A stretch of 41,394 nt of DNA. Origin: Saprospiraceae bacterium (lineage in GTDB: Bacteria; Bacteroidota; Bacteroidia; Chitinophagales; Saprospiraceae). Below the pieces are notes generated by a model that was not told where the DNA came from, ran no database searches, and was given only the letters and a program-made list of their open reading frames with translations. Within the stretch, counting starts at the first letter, position 1. Every line of letters begins with the position of its first letter. The stretch is from positions 1 to 41,394 of the forward strand of contig JADKCF010000019.1 of NCBI GenBank assembly GCA_016714765.1, written 5' to 3'. The position numbers and the translations under genes are program-made. This document shows positions 33,694 through 41,394 of the stretch, one piece after another.

Positions 33694-35281
33694 TCAAGGC
33701 AACACAGATGCACTAAGTTCCTCTTTTATCGGAATTTTAGACATGGCCAACTCAGAAATGGCCGTAATGCTCAAGCTGGGATTGACACCGGGATTGGCGG
33801 AGATCATACTGCCGTCACAGATCATCATATTCTTATAGTTAAAAACCATATTGGCCTTATCAATCACTCCTGTGGAAGCATTTTCTCCCATACATGCTCC
33901 TCCGAGTATGTGTGCTGTAGTAGGTACACCCAAAAGGGTTTCACTGTTCATGACCATTGCTTTACCATTGATAATGGTCTCAATTTTGCGTGCTATTTCC
34001 TGCGCCTTGGGATTAAATGCTGTAGGAAGAGGACCTTTTTCAGGTTTTGAAAATATAAAACCCGCCCGTGATCTGACTAACCTCAACGTAGAATCTATAC
34101 TTTCCATATATAGTAAAATATGTGTCCTTTTACTCCAGTCATCTACAAAAAAGATTTTCAGATTGTCCAATGGGTGGATAAAAAAATCTTTTATAATCCT
34201 ATAAAAACGTACAAAAATATTACTCCCTTGCACCATTGGGGCCATAAACAAACGCCAGAAGCCGGAACCGGAAGAATATTTTACAGGTTCTACATGTCTG
34301 CTTTCGTCCAGGTGCACAATGGAGCCGATAGCTATGCCTTCCGAAAAAAACAGCTTTTTTTGTCATAAGTAGTCACCCTGATGAGACTCTCAGAGTTGGT
34401 TCTGATGCCCTGTCCGATCATATCTGACAGGTTTTGAGTGATGATGTCTTGAGTTTCAGCAACAGCCTGACGGTGCCTGTCACCCCTCCTGCAAAAATCA
34501 CTCCTTTGGCATTGATTTTACCTTTGGCTGAAAACCAGGATAGAGAGTCCTTAAAGTGTATTGTATAGCCCGTACTTCCATCATCCTGTACTGGTACCAC
34601 ATCATAAACTTCCTTTTCTGCAAGGATCTGCGCACCGAGCTGTTGAGCCAGATACAGATAGTTTTTATCCAGCGTATTCTTTGCATTATATCTGCATCCC
34701 AGCATACACCCGCCACAAAGATTACAACCGGTACGGTCAGGGCCTTTCCCATCAAAATAGGGGTCAGGTACAGTCATTCCTATTTTACCGAAATGCACCG
34801 CAACATCTGTTTTTTCGAAAGTAACATCACTACCCATTTCATTTGCCATTTGGAGCATGGCTTTGTCATTCCGACTCATATACGGATGTCGTTCAGCACC
34901 CAACATTTTTTTTGCCAGTTCATAATAGGGTTTCAAGTCATTTTCCCAATCACTTAGTCCCTTCCAGTGACCCGAATTAAAAAATTCTGATTTTGGGACG
35001 GGCAATGTATTGGCATATACTAATGAGCCACCTCCGACTCCTACACCACTCAGGGCTACAACATGTCTATAAAGAGTCATCTTAAATAAGCCCTGTAATC
35101 CAAGCCCCGGCAACCACATCCACTTGCGCAGGTTCCAGTTGGTTTTAGGAAAATCTTCAGCCTGATTAAACCATTTGCCTTTTTCTATCACTAATACTTT
35201 GTAGCCTTTTTCAGAGAGGCGCAGAGCAGAGACTGACCCACCGAATCCACTACCTATTATGACATAATCGTATTGGTTCAT
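33694..35281 (-). CDS. GMC-family FAD oxidoreductase (cholesterol oxidase-like), frameshifted twice
   Basis: FAD-dependent alcohol/sterol-type oxidoreductase, about 530 residues if repaired. The N-terminal part has YDYVIIGSGFGGSVSALRL, the block LSGVGVGGGSLVYANTLPV, and the cysteine-rich GCNLCGGCMLGCRYNAKNTL. The C-terminal part has VPTTAHILGGACMG and ANPGVNPSLSITA. Between them, a third frame links the two (LSDMIGQGIRTNSESLIRV, then SEGIAIGSIVHLDESRHVEP). One base is missing near the TTTT at 34432-34435 and one near the A7/T7 runs at 34344-34361. Both are homopolymers and the protein is otherwise typical, so sequence error is likelier than decay. Substrate unknown. Confidence 0.85.
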
Positions 35282-35353
35282 GATTGGAATTTTTATAAGC
35301 TTTACTTTTTATACAAATTGTCATTAACACCCTTATACGGCTATAACCTCATT

Positions 35354-36961
35354 TTAGTAAGTAGGATCGTACATCAGGTTTTTGATATAAGTCCTGATAT
35401 TTTTAGGTTGTTCCTTTCTGGCCATCCCTATTTCATACAAATGATTGGCTACTGCTACGGCAATTTCAAAAGAAATTGTTCTGAGATTGGTCATTTTGGG
35501 ATAAAGCGTGCCTGACTCAAGGTCAGATTGATGTATTTGTCTGGCCAACTCCAGTGCAGCAACCAAAAAAACAGTGTCAGGAAGACTTTTTGCTTCTACC
35601 GCCATAGCCCCTAAACCTACACCAGGAAAAATATATACATTATTGCCCTGTCCTGGATTAAAAGTCTTATCTCCTAGCGTCACAGGCATAAATGGGCTTC
35701 CACTTGCAAACACTGCTCTTCCATCGCTCCAATGATATGCTTCCTCTGCGGTACATTCTGCTTTAGATGTTGGATTGGACAATGCAAAAATGACAGGACG
35801 TACGTTTTGCATCGCCATGAGTTCTATGACCTCCTTAGTAAACGCACCTTTGGCACCTGATGCTCCTATGAGTATAGTAGGTTTGATCTCTTTAATGGCA
35901 TCAATGAAGTTTAATGATGGTACCGGCTGAGCATATTTTTCATTATGCGCCATGACGCCTTTGCTGTCTTTGACCAGCAAGCCGTGTATATCCACAAACC
36001 ACAATCTCCCGAGAGCTTCTTGTTCAGTACACCCTTCATTGATAAATGCCTTCAACAATAAGTCCGCTATACCTGTGGCTGCCGAGCCAGCTCCCAGAAA
36101 CATGACTTTCTGATCCCTGAAGGCTTCACCTGTAATACCTGATGATGTATATATGCCCGACAAGGCTACTGCTGCAGTTCCCTGGATATCATCATTAAAA
36201 CAAAGTACACGGTTTTGATACTTTTCGAGAATTTTATATGCATTGGGGGTCACAAAATCTTCAAATTGTATGAGTGCTTTTGGAAATTTTTCCTGCACTG
36301 ACATCACAAATTCTTCTACTATTTCGTCATACTCCTTGCCTTGAAGTCGCTTATGCGGATAGCCCAGATACATAAAATCTTCCAGTAACTTTTCATTGTC
36401 AGTCCCCATATCCAACATGACGGGCAAACAATATTCCGGACTGATACCTCCCCCCGCTGTATAGAGAGATAATTTGCCTATAGGAATACCCATACCATTG
36501 CACCCTAGATCTCCCAATCCAAGAATCCTGGAACCGTCTGTCACAACAATGACTCTTACGTCTTTTTCCGGCCAGTTGTCCAGTAGATTTCGGATATCAC
36601 CTTTGTCTTCAGGAGTGATATAAAATCCTTTGTCTATCCTGTAAATATGCGAAAACTGCTGGCAGACCTCTCCTACAGTCGGGGTGTAAATGATAGGAAG
36701 GAGTTCAGGTATATAGTCTATAACTGTCCTGTAAAAAAGCCGTTCGTTTCTATCCTGCAGGGCAGATAAGAAGATATATTTTTCAATATTTGACTCTTTG
36801 CGCCGAATGTTTTCTATAACTCTTATTTTTTGAATTTCCTGAGATGAGATGGTATAAGGCAACAATCCTCTGAGACCGAGATTTTCTTTCTCATCCAGGG
36901 TAAATGCCGTCGATTTACTTAATCTCTTATCCTTCAGAACTTCAACACCTCTCTTTTCCAT
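35354..36961 (-). CDS. maeA: NAD-dependent malic enzyme
   Basis: Oxidative decarboxylation of malate to pyruvate. The 535-residue product matches the long malic-enzyme class (E. coli MaeA/SfcA-like, eukaryote-like). Motifs: YTPTVGEVCQQFSHI with catalytic Tyr (Y92), VVTDGSRILGLGDLGCNGMGIPIGKL (the common Ala after GDLG is Cys here), metal-ligand IQFEDF, CFNDDIQGTAAV, and the nucleotide-binding FLGAGSAATGIADLL. The C-terminus is complete. NAD is favoured over NADP by family resemblance only. It is apparently a single transcript. It supplies pyruvate and reducing power when growing on C4 acids. Confidence 0.94.
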   Translation of the reverse strand: MEKRGVEVLKDKRLSKSTAFTLDEKENLGLRGLLPYTISSQEIQKIRVIENIRRKESNIEKYIFLSALQDRNERLFYRTVIDYIPELLPIIYTPTVGEVCQQFSHIYRIDKGFYITPEDKGDIRNLLDNWPEKDVRVIVVTDGSRILGLGDLGCNGMGIPIGKLSLYTAGGGISPEYCLPVMLDMGTDNEKLLEDFMYLGYPHKRLQGKEYDEIVEEFVMSVQEKFPKALIQFEDFVTPNAYKILEKYQNRVLCFNDDIQGTAAVALSGIYTSSGITGEAFRDQKVMFLGAGSAATGIADLLLKAFINEGCTEQEALGRLWFVDIHGLLVKDSKGVMAHNEKYAQPVPSLNFIDAIKEIKPTILIGASGAKGAFTKEVIELMAMQNVRPVIFALSNPTSKAECTAEEAYHWSDGRAVFASGSPFMPVTLGDKTFNPGQGNNVYIFPGVGLGAMAVEAKSLPDTVFLVAALELARQIHQSDLESGTLYPKMTNLRTISFEIAVAVANHLYEIGMARKEQPKNIRTYIKNLMYDPTY

Positions 36962-37154
36962 GATCTTGTCTCAATGTGGCAAAAATTAAAATATTAAAAC
37001 CGAATAAATCTAAAATTTTGGATGGTTCGTCTGAAAACATGGTATTAAACCTCATTCGAACACGTCTTCACAAGGGTGCAAAATAGTTAATTTTTCTTTT
37101 TAGTGTATGATTTTTAGAGCTAAATTGGCGTAATCAGATATTGTATAGTCCATC

Positions 37155-37910
37155 TCAAAGACCCAATCTAACTTTTACAGCCTGCGTATATCCGTCCGAT
37201 GTGATTATAGTAGTTCTTTCTTTGTCATCTATTACCAGCATGAGCCTACCTTTCAAGTAGCGGTGTATCTCGGCTATCCATGTTTTATTGATGATATACG
37301 ATCTGTGAACTCTGATAAAATTCTCAGGAAGATTTTCTTCGAGGGTACCTAATGATTTTTCGCAAAGATAGGTTTTGTTGGCAGCTGTAGATACTGTTAC
37401 ATATTTGTCATCAGCCTTGAGAAGTGTGATATCTTCATAGTCAATGAGTAAGATTTTATGTCCGCACTTGACTGCAAGCGAGGTTTGTTTAGGTTTGCGC
37501 TGAGCCTCGAAAAAAAGTGTTGCCAGCTTAGTGTAATCAGGCACAGGGACCAAATGCCGGAACTGACTTATTTTATCAATGGCCTTATTAAAGCGACCAT
37601 CATCAAATGGTTTGACCAAATAATCTACCGAAAACACCTCAAATGCCTGGACAGCATATTCTGCGTAAGCTGTAGTAAAAATAACCATCGGGTGATAATC
37701 CAATGCTTGTAATACTTGAAAACCATTCATATCTGGCAAGTGAATATCCAGAAAAAGCACGTCAGGGTGATATAGATTTGTCATCTCTATGGCAGCCTTG
37801 CCCGTGTCCGCCCGGCCCAACAGTTTTATATTGTCCGTATGTTGGCCCAACATATGTTCAAGTCGGAGCCTCGCTGGATATTCGTCCTCTATGATGATGG
37901 CTGTGTACAT
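37155..37910 (-). CDS. LytTR-family response regulator
   Basis: A 251-residue two-domain regulator. The receiver (1-120) has the acidic pair E8-D9, phospho-acceptor D55 in LFLDIHLPDMNGF, the switch Thr in VIFTTAYAEYA and K101 in DYLVKPF. The C-terminal LytTR DNA-binding domain (about 145-250) has ITLLKADDKYVTV and FIRVHRSYIINKTWI. It is the class that pairs with LytS-type kinases. A LytS-type kinase lies about 2 kb upstream on the same strand (39905-41394), separated by two genes, so they may be partners, but the genes are not adjacent. Confidence 0.92.
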   Translation of the reverse strand: MYTAIIIEDEYPARLRLEHMLGQHTDNIKLLGRADTGKAAIEMTNLYHPDVLFLDIHLPDMNGFQVLQALDYHPMVIFTTAYAEYAVQAFEVFSVDYLVKPFDDGRFNKAIDKISQFRHLVPVPDYTKLATLFFEAQRKPKQTSLAVKCGHKILLIDYEDITLLKADDKYVTVSTAANKTYLCEKSLGTLEENLPENFIRVHRSYIINKTWIAEIHRYLKGRLMLVIDDKERTTIITSDGYTQAVKVRLGL

Positions 37911-38118
37911 GATAGCAAAGAAACAATCTTACTGTCATGTATCCAAACATTTTCTGACGAAACGGGATATATGGGAGTGAAATGGAAGAGTAAAAGTAAC
38001 CCAGCCTTCAACTCATGGTCTCTAATCCCGTCAACTATTCCCTCATTACTAATTTTTGAGTCAAGGCGATTATTAATTTATTTTTTCACGTAGAGGGTAC
38101 GTCAGTGCAAAAAACCAA
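37911..38118. other. Gap between the LytTR regulator and the ATPase remnant
   Basis: I find no gene, hairpin or repeat of note here. It must contain the promoter of the LytTR regulator. None of the six frames shows the missing upstream part of the DUF4143-type ATPase found next door, so the remnant's 5' boundary is near 38119. Confidence 0.5.
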
Positions 38119-38364
38119 AATATGCACACTATAAGAGAAACTTTTGTGATGAATGCTCTGAGTCGGTCAGGCCATGTATCCACACCATTGAAAGGAGACT
38201 TTATGATCGGCGAAAAGTTTGTCATCGAAGTCGGCGGCGCCAATAAGACTTTTCATCAACTCAGCGGAATGCCCAATGCCATACTTGTAAAGGAAGGAAT
38301 TAGCAGAGGTTCGACGGGTGTTTTGCCGATGTGGATTCTAGGTTTATTGAAGACTAAAAGGTAA
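38119..38364 (+). pseudogene. C-terminal remnant of a DUF4143-type AAA ATPase
   Basis: About 80 codons remain in frame up to the TAA at 38362. The sequence N-M-H-T-I-R-E-T-F, then GDFMIGEKFVIEVGGANKT and the closing LPMWILGLL match the extreme C-terminus of the AAA+/DUF4143 ATPase family, which is normally about 380-450 residues. The AAA domain, with Walker A and B, and most of DUF4143 are absent. The frame closes upstream at a TAA (38074-38076), and the intervening codons do not look like the family. I read this as the 3' end of a gene lost by deletion. The ATG at 38122 could allow an 80-residue product, but it would lack all catalytic parts. Confidence 0.75.
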
Positions 38365-38460
38365 GATTTTCGATATGTAGTATATATAAATTGCAAATTA
38401 TTTTCTAGCAGTATGTAATTAATTTTTTTTGTACTATAAAATAAACAATTATAGATTCAA

Positions 38461-38772
38461 TTATTTTTTAGTGTGATAGACTATCTTCCAGTAATAGGCT
38501 GCCAGCGGCAATGGCACAATCAGGGTATAAACCACAAGTATTCCTTCATAGGAATTCATATTCCTTTCTACATCAAAGAACTCCCAAAATAATTTGAGTA
38601 AAAGAAAGTAAAAAATGACACACGTTAAATAAATGGCCAGTTTATCTTTGTAGCCCGGATATTTATCTTTACCAAAAAAGAACCGATATAATCCACCAAA
38701 GATCTGCACGATAGCGATAGTTAGGTTAATCCAAATAAGTACCGAAAGAATAATCATAATAAAATCTGACAC
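38461..38772 (-). CDS. Small integral membrane protein, unknown
   Basis: A 103-residue protein with three hydrophobic segments at about residues 4-25, 45-64 and 78-95, joined by a basic loop (GKDKYPGYKDK). The start is either GTG 38772 or ATG 38757; both leave the first helix intact. I recognise no family. A TAnnTTTG element lies 24 bases upstream, so it is probably expressed on its own. It sits between the ATPase remnant and the DUF6624 gene. Confidence 0.6.
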   Translation of the reverse strand: MSDFIMIILSVLIWINLTIAIVQIFGGLYRFFFGKDKYPGYKDKLAIYLTCVIFYFLLLKLFWEFFDVERNMNSYEGILVVYTLIVPLPLAAYYWKIVYHTKK

Positions 38773-38795
38773 CTCATTGCAAATTTTTTATCAAT

Positions 38796-38803
38796 CAAAA
38801 GTA
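38796..38803 (-). promoter_or_regulatory. TAnnTTTG -7 element before the small membrane protein
   Basis: The minus strand reads TACTTTTG here, matching the Bacteroidota -7 consensus, 24 bases before the GTG at 38772. No TTG at the usual -33 spacing is seen. Confidence 0.4.
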
Positions 38804-38849
38804 TCTGACCAAAATGTTTACCTAAATACTAACCAAAATAAGTACCCAA

Positions 38850-39827
38850 TTATTTCTTCTTTTGTTTGGCTTCTATCTTTGGCAGATCTTTTTTGTATTG
38901 CGCAGGATCCCATTTTATTTGCCAGTTGCTGACATAATCAGCTAAAGGTGGTAAGCCAACTGAAGCACGACGAACGTCCACATTGTCAGGGTCTTCCAGA
39001 GGTAACACATAGTGCTGTCCAGACTCATCATCCCTTCCCACCTGACTGCCATAAATCTGACGTTTTCCTTGTCTCAGCGCCACACGGTCTTCCAGCAAAG
39101 CCAAGCTACTCCCTTGAGCTTTATTTTTTTTGACTGCTTCCCTCATGAGTGGCAAATATTTTTCCTGAATGGGTAAGTCAGCATGTTGGATCACCAAAAA
39201 GATCGCAGAACTTCCTTGTCTTCCTACTATGTCCGGACCTATCCAACCATGAGTATCAAGGATTTTGCAGACTTTTATCAGATTGATAGAGTCCTTTTCA
39301 TTAATTATTTTCCAATGATCTTGCATTTCCTTGGATTTCCAACCATACTTGGCTTCTATTTGATCAATTTGCTGCCTGTATTTCTGATCTTCCATATAAA
39401 CGGTGTCTAGGACAGCTACCAACGTCTTGTCAAGATTAGCTTCTTCCTTATCTTTATTTCCCTTGATAATTGCAAGTATGGGTTGCCATCTTTTGTCACC
39501 ATGAAGTGAATTAAGGTCAGTATCCTGGGTAATATGTCCAATATTGGTGTAATTTGCTTTGGTCGCAATCCGATTTAGTTGAAAAAATGCACTATCAGGT
39601 ACGCCTGCCAAAGCCCAGGAACATGCCGCATTGTATCGGTCGGGAGACATGCCCTTCCAGCCATTGACTTTAAATGCATCTGAATATCTTTGAGCAGATT
39701 TTAGATAATCTTTTGCTTTATACAGAGAATCCGCTTCTTTTGCATATTGTGTATAAAGCGCATTTTGAGCTGAACTAACCATTGTAAAAACCAATAAAAT
39801 GGATAGTGAAAATAATAATTGTTTCAT
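38850..39827 (-). CDS. Secreted TPR/DUF6624 protein
   Basis: A 325-residue exported protein with the signal peptide MKQLLFSLSILLVFTMVSSAQ. Residues about 25-125 form TPR-type helices (YAKEADSLYKAKDYLKSAQRY). The C-terminal part has the DUF6624 pattern: LDTHGWIGPDIVG, FLVIQHADLPIQEKYLPLM, GSSLALLEDRVALRQGKRQIYGSQ, with recurring His, Asp and Arg residues that could form an active site. The function of DUF6624 is unknown. It lies 77 bases after the sensor kinase on the same strand, with a possible promoter of its own between them. It ends in a Lys-rich tail (KIEAKQKKK). Confidence 0.85.
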   Translation of the reverse strand: MKQLLFSLSILLVFTMVSSAQNALYTQYAKEADSLYKAKDYLKSAQRYSDAFKVNGWKGMSPDRYNAACSWALAGVPDSAFFQLNRIATKANYTNIGHITQDTDLNSLHGDKRWQPILAIIKGNKDKEEANLDKTLVAVLDTVYMEDQKYRQQIDQIEAKYGWKSKEMQDHWKIINEKDSINLIKVCKILDTHGWIGPDIVGRQGSSAIFLVIQHADLPIQEKYLPLMREAVKKNKAQGSSLALLEDRVALRQGKRQIYGSQVGRDDESGQHYVLPLEDPDNVDVRRASVGLPPLADYVSNWQIKWDPAQYKKDLPKIEAKQKKK

Positions 39828-39849
39828 AATAAATAATTTTAATGTTCAA

Positions 39850-39857
39850 CAAAATTA
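39850..39857 (-). promoter_or_regulatory. TAnnTTTG -7 element before the DUF6624 gene
   Basis: The minus strand reads TAATTTTG, matching the -7 consensus, 22 bases before the ATG at 39827. It suggests that the gene is transcribed separately from the kinase upstream. Confidence 0.45.
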
Positions 39858-39904
39858 GAATTTTATTTTAATGTATTAATACTAGACAATATTTTAACAT
39901 CAAT

Positions 39905-41394
39905 TTAACTGGTCTTATAGGACTCTGTCCCAAATACTATCTCCACACATTTCTCAGGCTCATTGATAAAACTAAATGTGTGTCGATCAGGGTACAAAAC
40001 TTTGAGCTTTTTAGCAATACTGCTCAGACCATATCCGGAATGCATATTTTCTGAAAAAGGTGGCCCACTATCATAAATACGAAGAGTGAGCGACTTGTCA
40101 TTAGTTTCTGCTGTGATGCGAATTTGGATCACATTATCTACCGTGTTATATCCATATTTTATGGCGTTTTCGACGATCGGTTGCAAGGTAAATGATGGCA
40201 TCATGACTTCCATTGCATCATCATTGTTAGGTAGTATCACTTGAAGCCGATCACCAAATCTGATTTTTTCTATCATGAGATATGATTTTAATATCTCCAA
40301 TTCTTCACCTAAGGTTATCATTGGTTTTGATTTGATTTCACCGCATTGTTTATAAAATTTTGCCAACTGGAGTGCCATATCTTCGGTTTTTCGTGGTTCT
40401 GTGCGGGCAAGAGATGCAATGCTATTGAGAGCATTGTAAAGGAAGTGTGGATTGATGCGAGATTGGATGGATGCTAAAGAAGCTGAAGATATTAAATTAC
40501 TTGTAACTTGTTTGTGATACTCTGTCGATTTAAAATCTAAATACTTTAAATAAGAGTACATGAGATAAGCTAATGAAAATGCTGACCAATAAATAAATTG
40601 TTCTTTTTCACTATTTTCTATGGTATATTGATGATATGTATTGGTATTAATTAATTGAAGAATTTCTGATAGAACCGGTAAAAATAAAAATTCAAAAGTC
40701 ATTCCTATCACAAAAATAATTGTAGTATTGTATAAATATCTTAATTTTAAACTTCCAATTTTATCTGTTTCTTTCGCTTTAAAGATGAAGAACAAAATAG
40801 TGCTTATAATAAAAATATATTTAAAAAACATAACCCAAAAGAGGAGAATAGATCTCGAATTATATTGATCAAAAGCCAATATACAACCTAATAAAACCAC
40901 ACTGAAATATTGCCAATAATGTTTTAAATTCCAAGTTTCATTGATCTTATCAATAATAAAAATACAAAAACTGAAAATAAAGACGAGAAAAATACCCGCG
41001 GCAATCCATATTCCTGTTGTTTTAGTTTGTTCAATGTCTGTCCCAAATTGTAACTAACTTTTCCATTTGTTCTTAAACTAGTAAGCTCTGAAATATTATA
41101 TAGTGTTAGTTTATCATGAAATAAAACAGGATTTTCAATTATATTATTTGCCCATAGTACCTCACAAAAACAGTTGTCTTTCTTTTTGTTCTTATGGTAA
41201 GAATACCTAGGACTCAACAACTCAACCATATCATCCCATTTTATCAGTTGGGTATCTTTTCCTTTATAAACTAACACAGTGGTGTCACTTAACGTGCCTT
41301 TATACAATGCAAAACTGGTCACTTCTTCTTTGTAAGTAATTAAAAGATCTCCATCAATAAGATTATTAATATTTGATTCTTTAAAAATAGTAAC
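39905..41394 (-). CDS. LytS-type sensor histidine kinase, frameshifted, 5' end outside window
   Basis: Membrane sensor kinase of the His_kinase (PF06580) family. Reading from the window edge inward, the first part is a strand-rich sensor region, then about five membrane helices (starting TGIWIAAGIFLVFIFSFCIF), then the dimerisation block SRINPHFLYNALNSIASLAR with the phospho-accepting His (codon 40445-40447), and the ATPase part with PSFTLQPIVENAIKYGY and SGYGLSSIAKKL. The sensor region is in a different frame from the rest. Adding one base to the AAA at 41045-41047 joins YNFGTDIEQTKTTGIW into a normal first helix, so the two open frames (40924-41394 and about 39905-41050) are one gene. The likely output is a LytTR regulator such as the one at 37155-37910. 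Confidence 0.85.

Noticed and set aside
40924..41322. Separate 132-residue gene ending in one membrane helix
   Set aside because: Its last third runs in the wrong frame over a much better membrane helix of the kinase (TGIWIAAGIFLVFIFSF). One missing base at 41045-41047 joins them, so this is the sensor part of the kinase.
1..41394. tRNA, rRNA, CRISPR array, insertion sequence or phage genes
   Set aside because: None seen by eye: no cloverleaf-like sequence with T-loop consensus in the gaps, no regularly spaced repeats, and no transposase or integrase motifs.

Overview
The window looks like chromosomal DNA from a member of the Bacteroidota, most likely a Saprospiria/Cytophagia-type environmental bacterium. 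The supports are: an AT-rich sequence (by eye, not computed); repeated TAnnTTTG promoter elements of the Bacteroidota type and few purine-rich ribosome binding sites; an M36 metalloprotease with a type IX secretion (T9SS) sorting tail; an OmpA protein with the TPR/beta-propeller/carboxypeptidase-regulatory/OmpA layout of PorE; DUF4230, DUF6624 and TraB/GumN lipoproteins; and aerobic tryptophan catabolism. I see no rRNA, tRNA, insertion sequence, phage gene or CRISPR array, so this is mostly a metabolic and envelope core region.

Layout. 1-3.8 kb: end of a lipoprotein gene, then lipid genes (a frameshifted ~600-residue acyl-CoA dehydrogenase, an SCP2-like protein, an acyl-ACP thioesterase). 4-5.6 kb: prfC. 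5.6-9.4 kb: tryptophan/kynurenine catabolism: a divergent atypical SDR, then a RidA-family 2-aminomuconate deaminase, tryptophan 2,3-dioxygenase and an ALDH8-type aminomuconate-semialdehyde dehydrogenase. 9.5-11.1 kb: a secreted hypothetical protein and OxyR. 11.1-15 kb (minus): ABC ATPase, FtsX-like permease with a His-rich periplasmic insert, two tandem DUF3299-like secreted proteins with a CFFCG motif, and an LpxD homologue. 15.1-19.6 kb (plus): UPF0104 membrane protein, DUF3108, DUF4230 and the PorE-like OmpA protein. 19.6-24.3 kb (minus): thrABC. 24.5 kb: yraN. 24.8-28.4 kb (minus): rlmB, a TraB/GumN lipoprotein, an unusual 'AYYG' lipoprotein and a polysaccharide deacetylase. 28.6-32.2 kb: the M36 protease. 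32.3-33.6 kb: a sulfide:quinone oxidoreductase behind a perfect Crp/Fnr-like dyad. 33.7-37 kb: GMC oxidoreductase and malic enzyme. 37.1-41.4 kb: a LytTR response regulator, a 3' remnant of a DUF4143 ATPase, a small membrane protein, a TPR/DUF6624 protein and a LytS-type sensor kinase that runs off the window.

How they work together. The kynurenine genes supply the first step (tryptophan to N-formylkynurenine) and late steps (2-aminomuconate semialdehyde to 4-oxalocrotonate) of one pathway; the middle steps must be elsewhere. The ABC/permease/DUF3299 cluster resembles in gene content the zinc-associated Zrg operon of Vibrio and is the best candidate here for a poorly described system. The UPF0104-to-PorE-like operon and the T9SS-tailed protease point to envelope assembly and secretion.

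Caution on sequence quality. Five genes are interrupted by six single-base shifts (near 751, 14576, 19416, 34344-34361, 34432 and 41045), all in short homopolymers and with good family resemblance on both sides. They look more like sequencing or assembly errors than real pseudogenes. One consequence is that a would-be separate small gene at 40924-41322 is really the sensor part of the histidine kinase.
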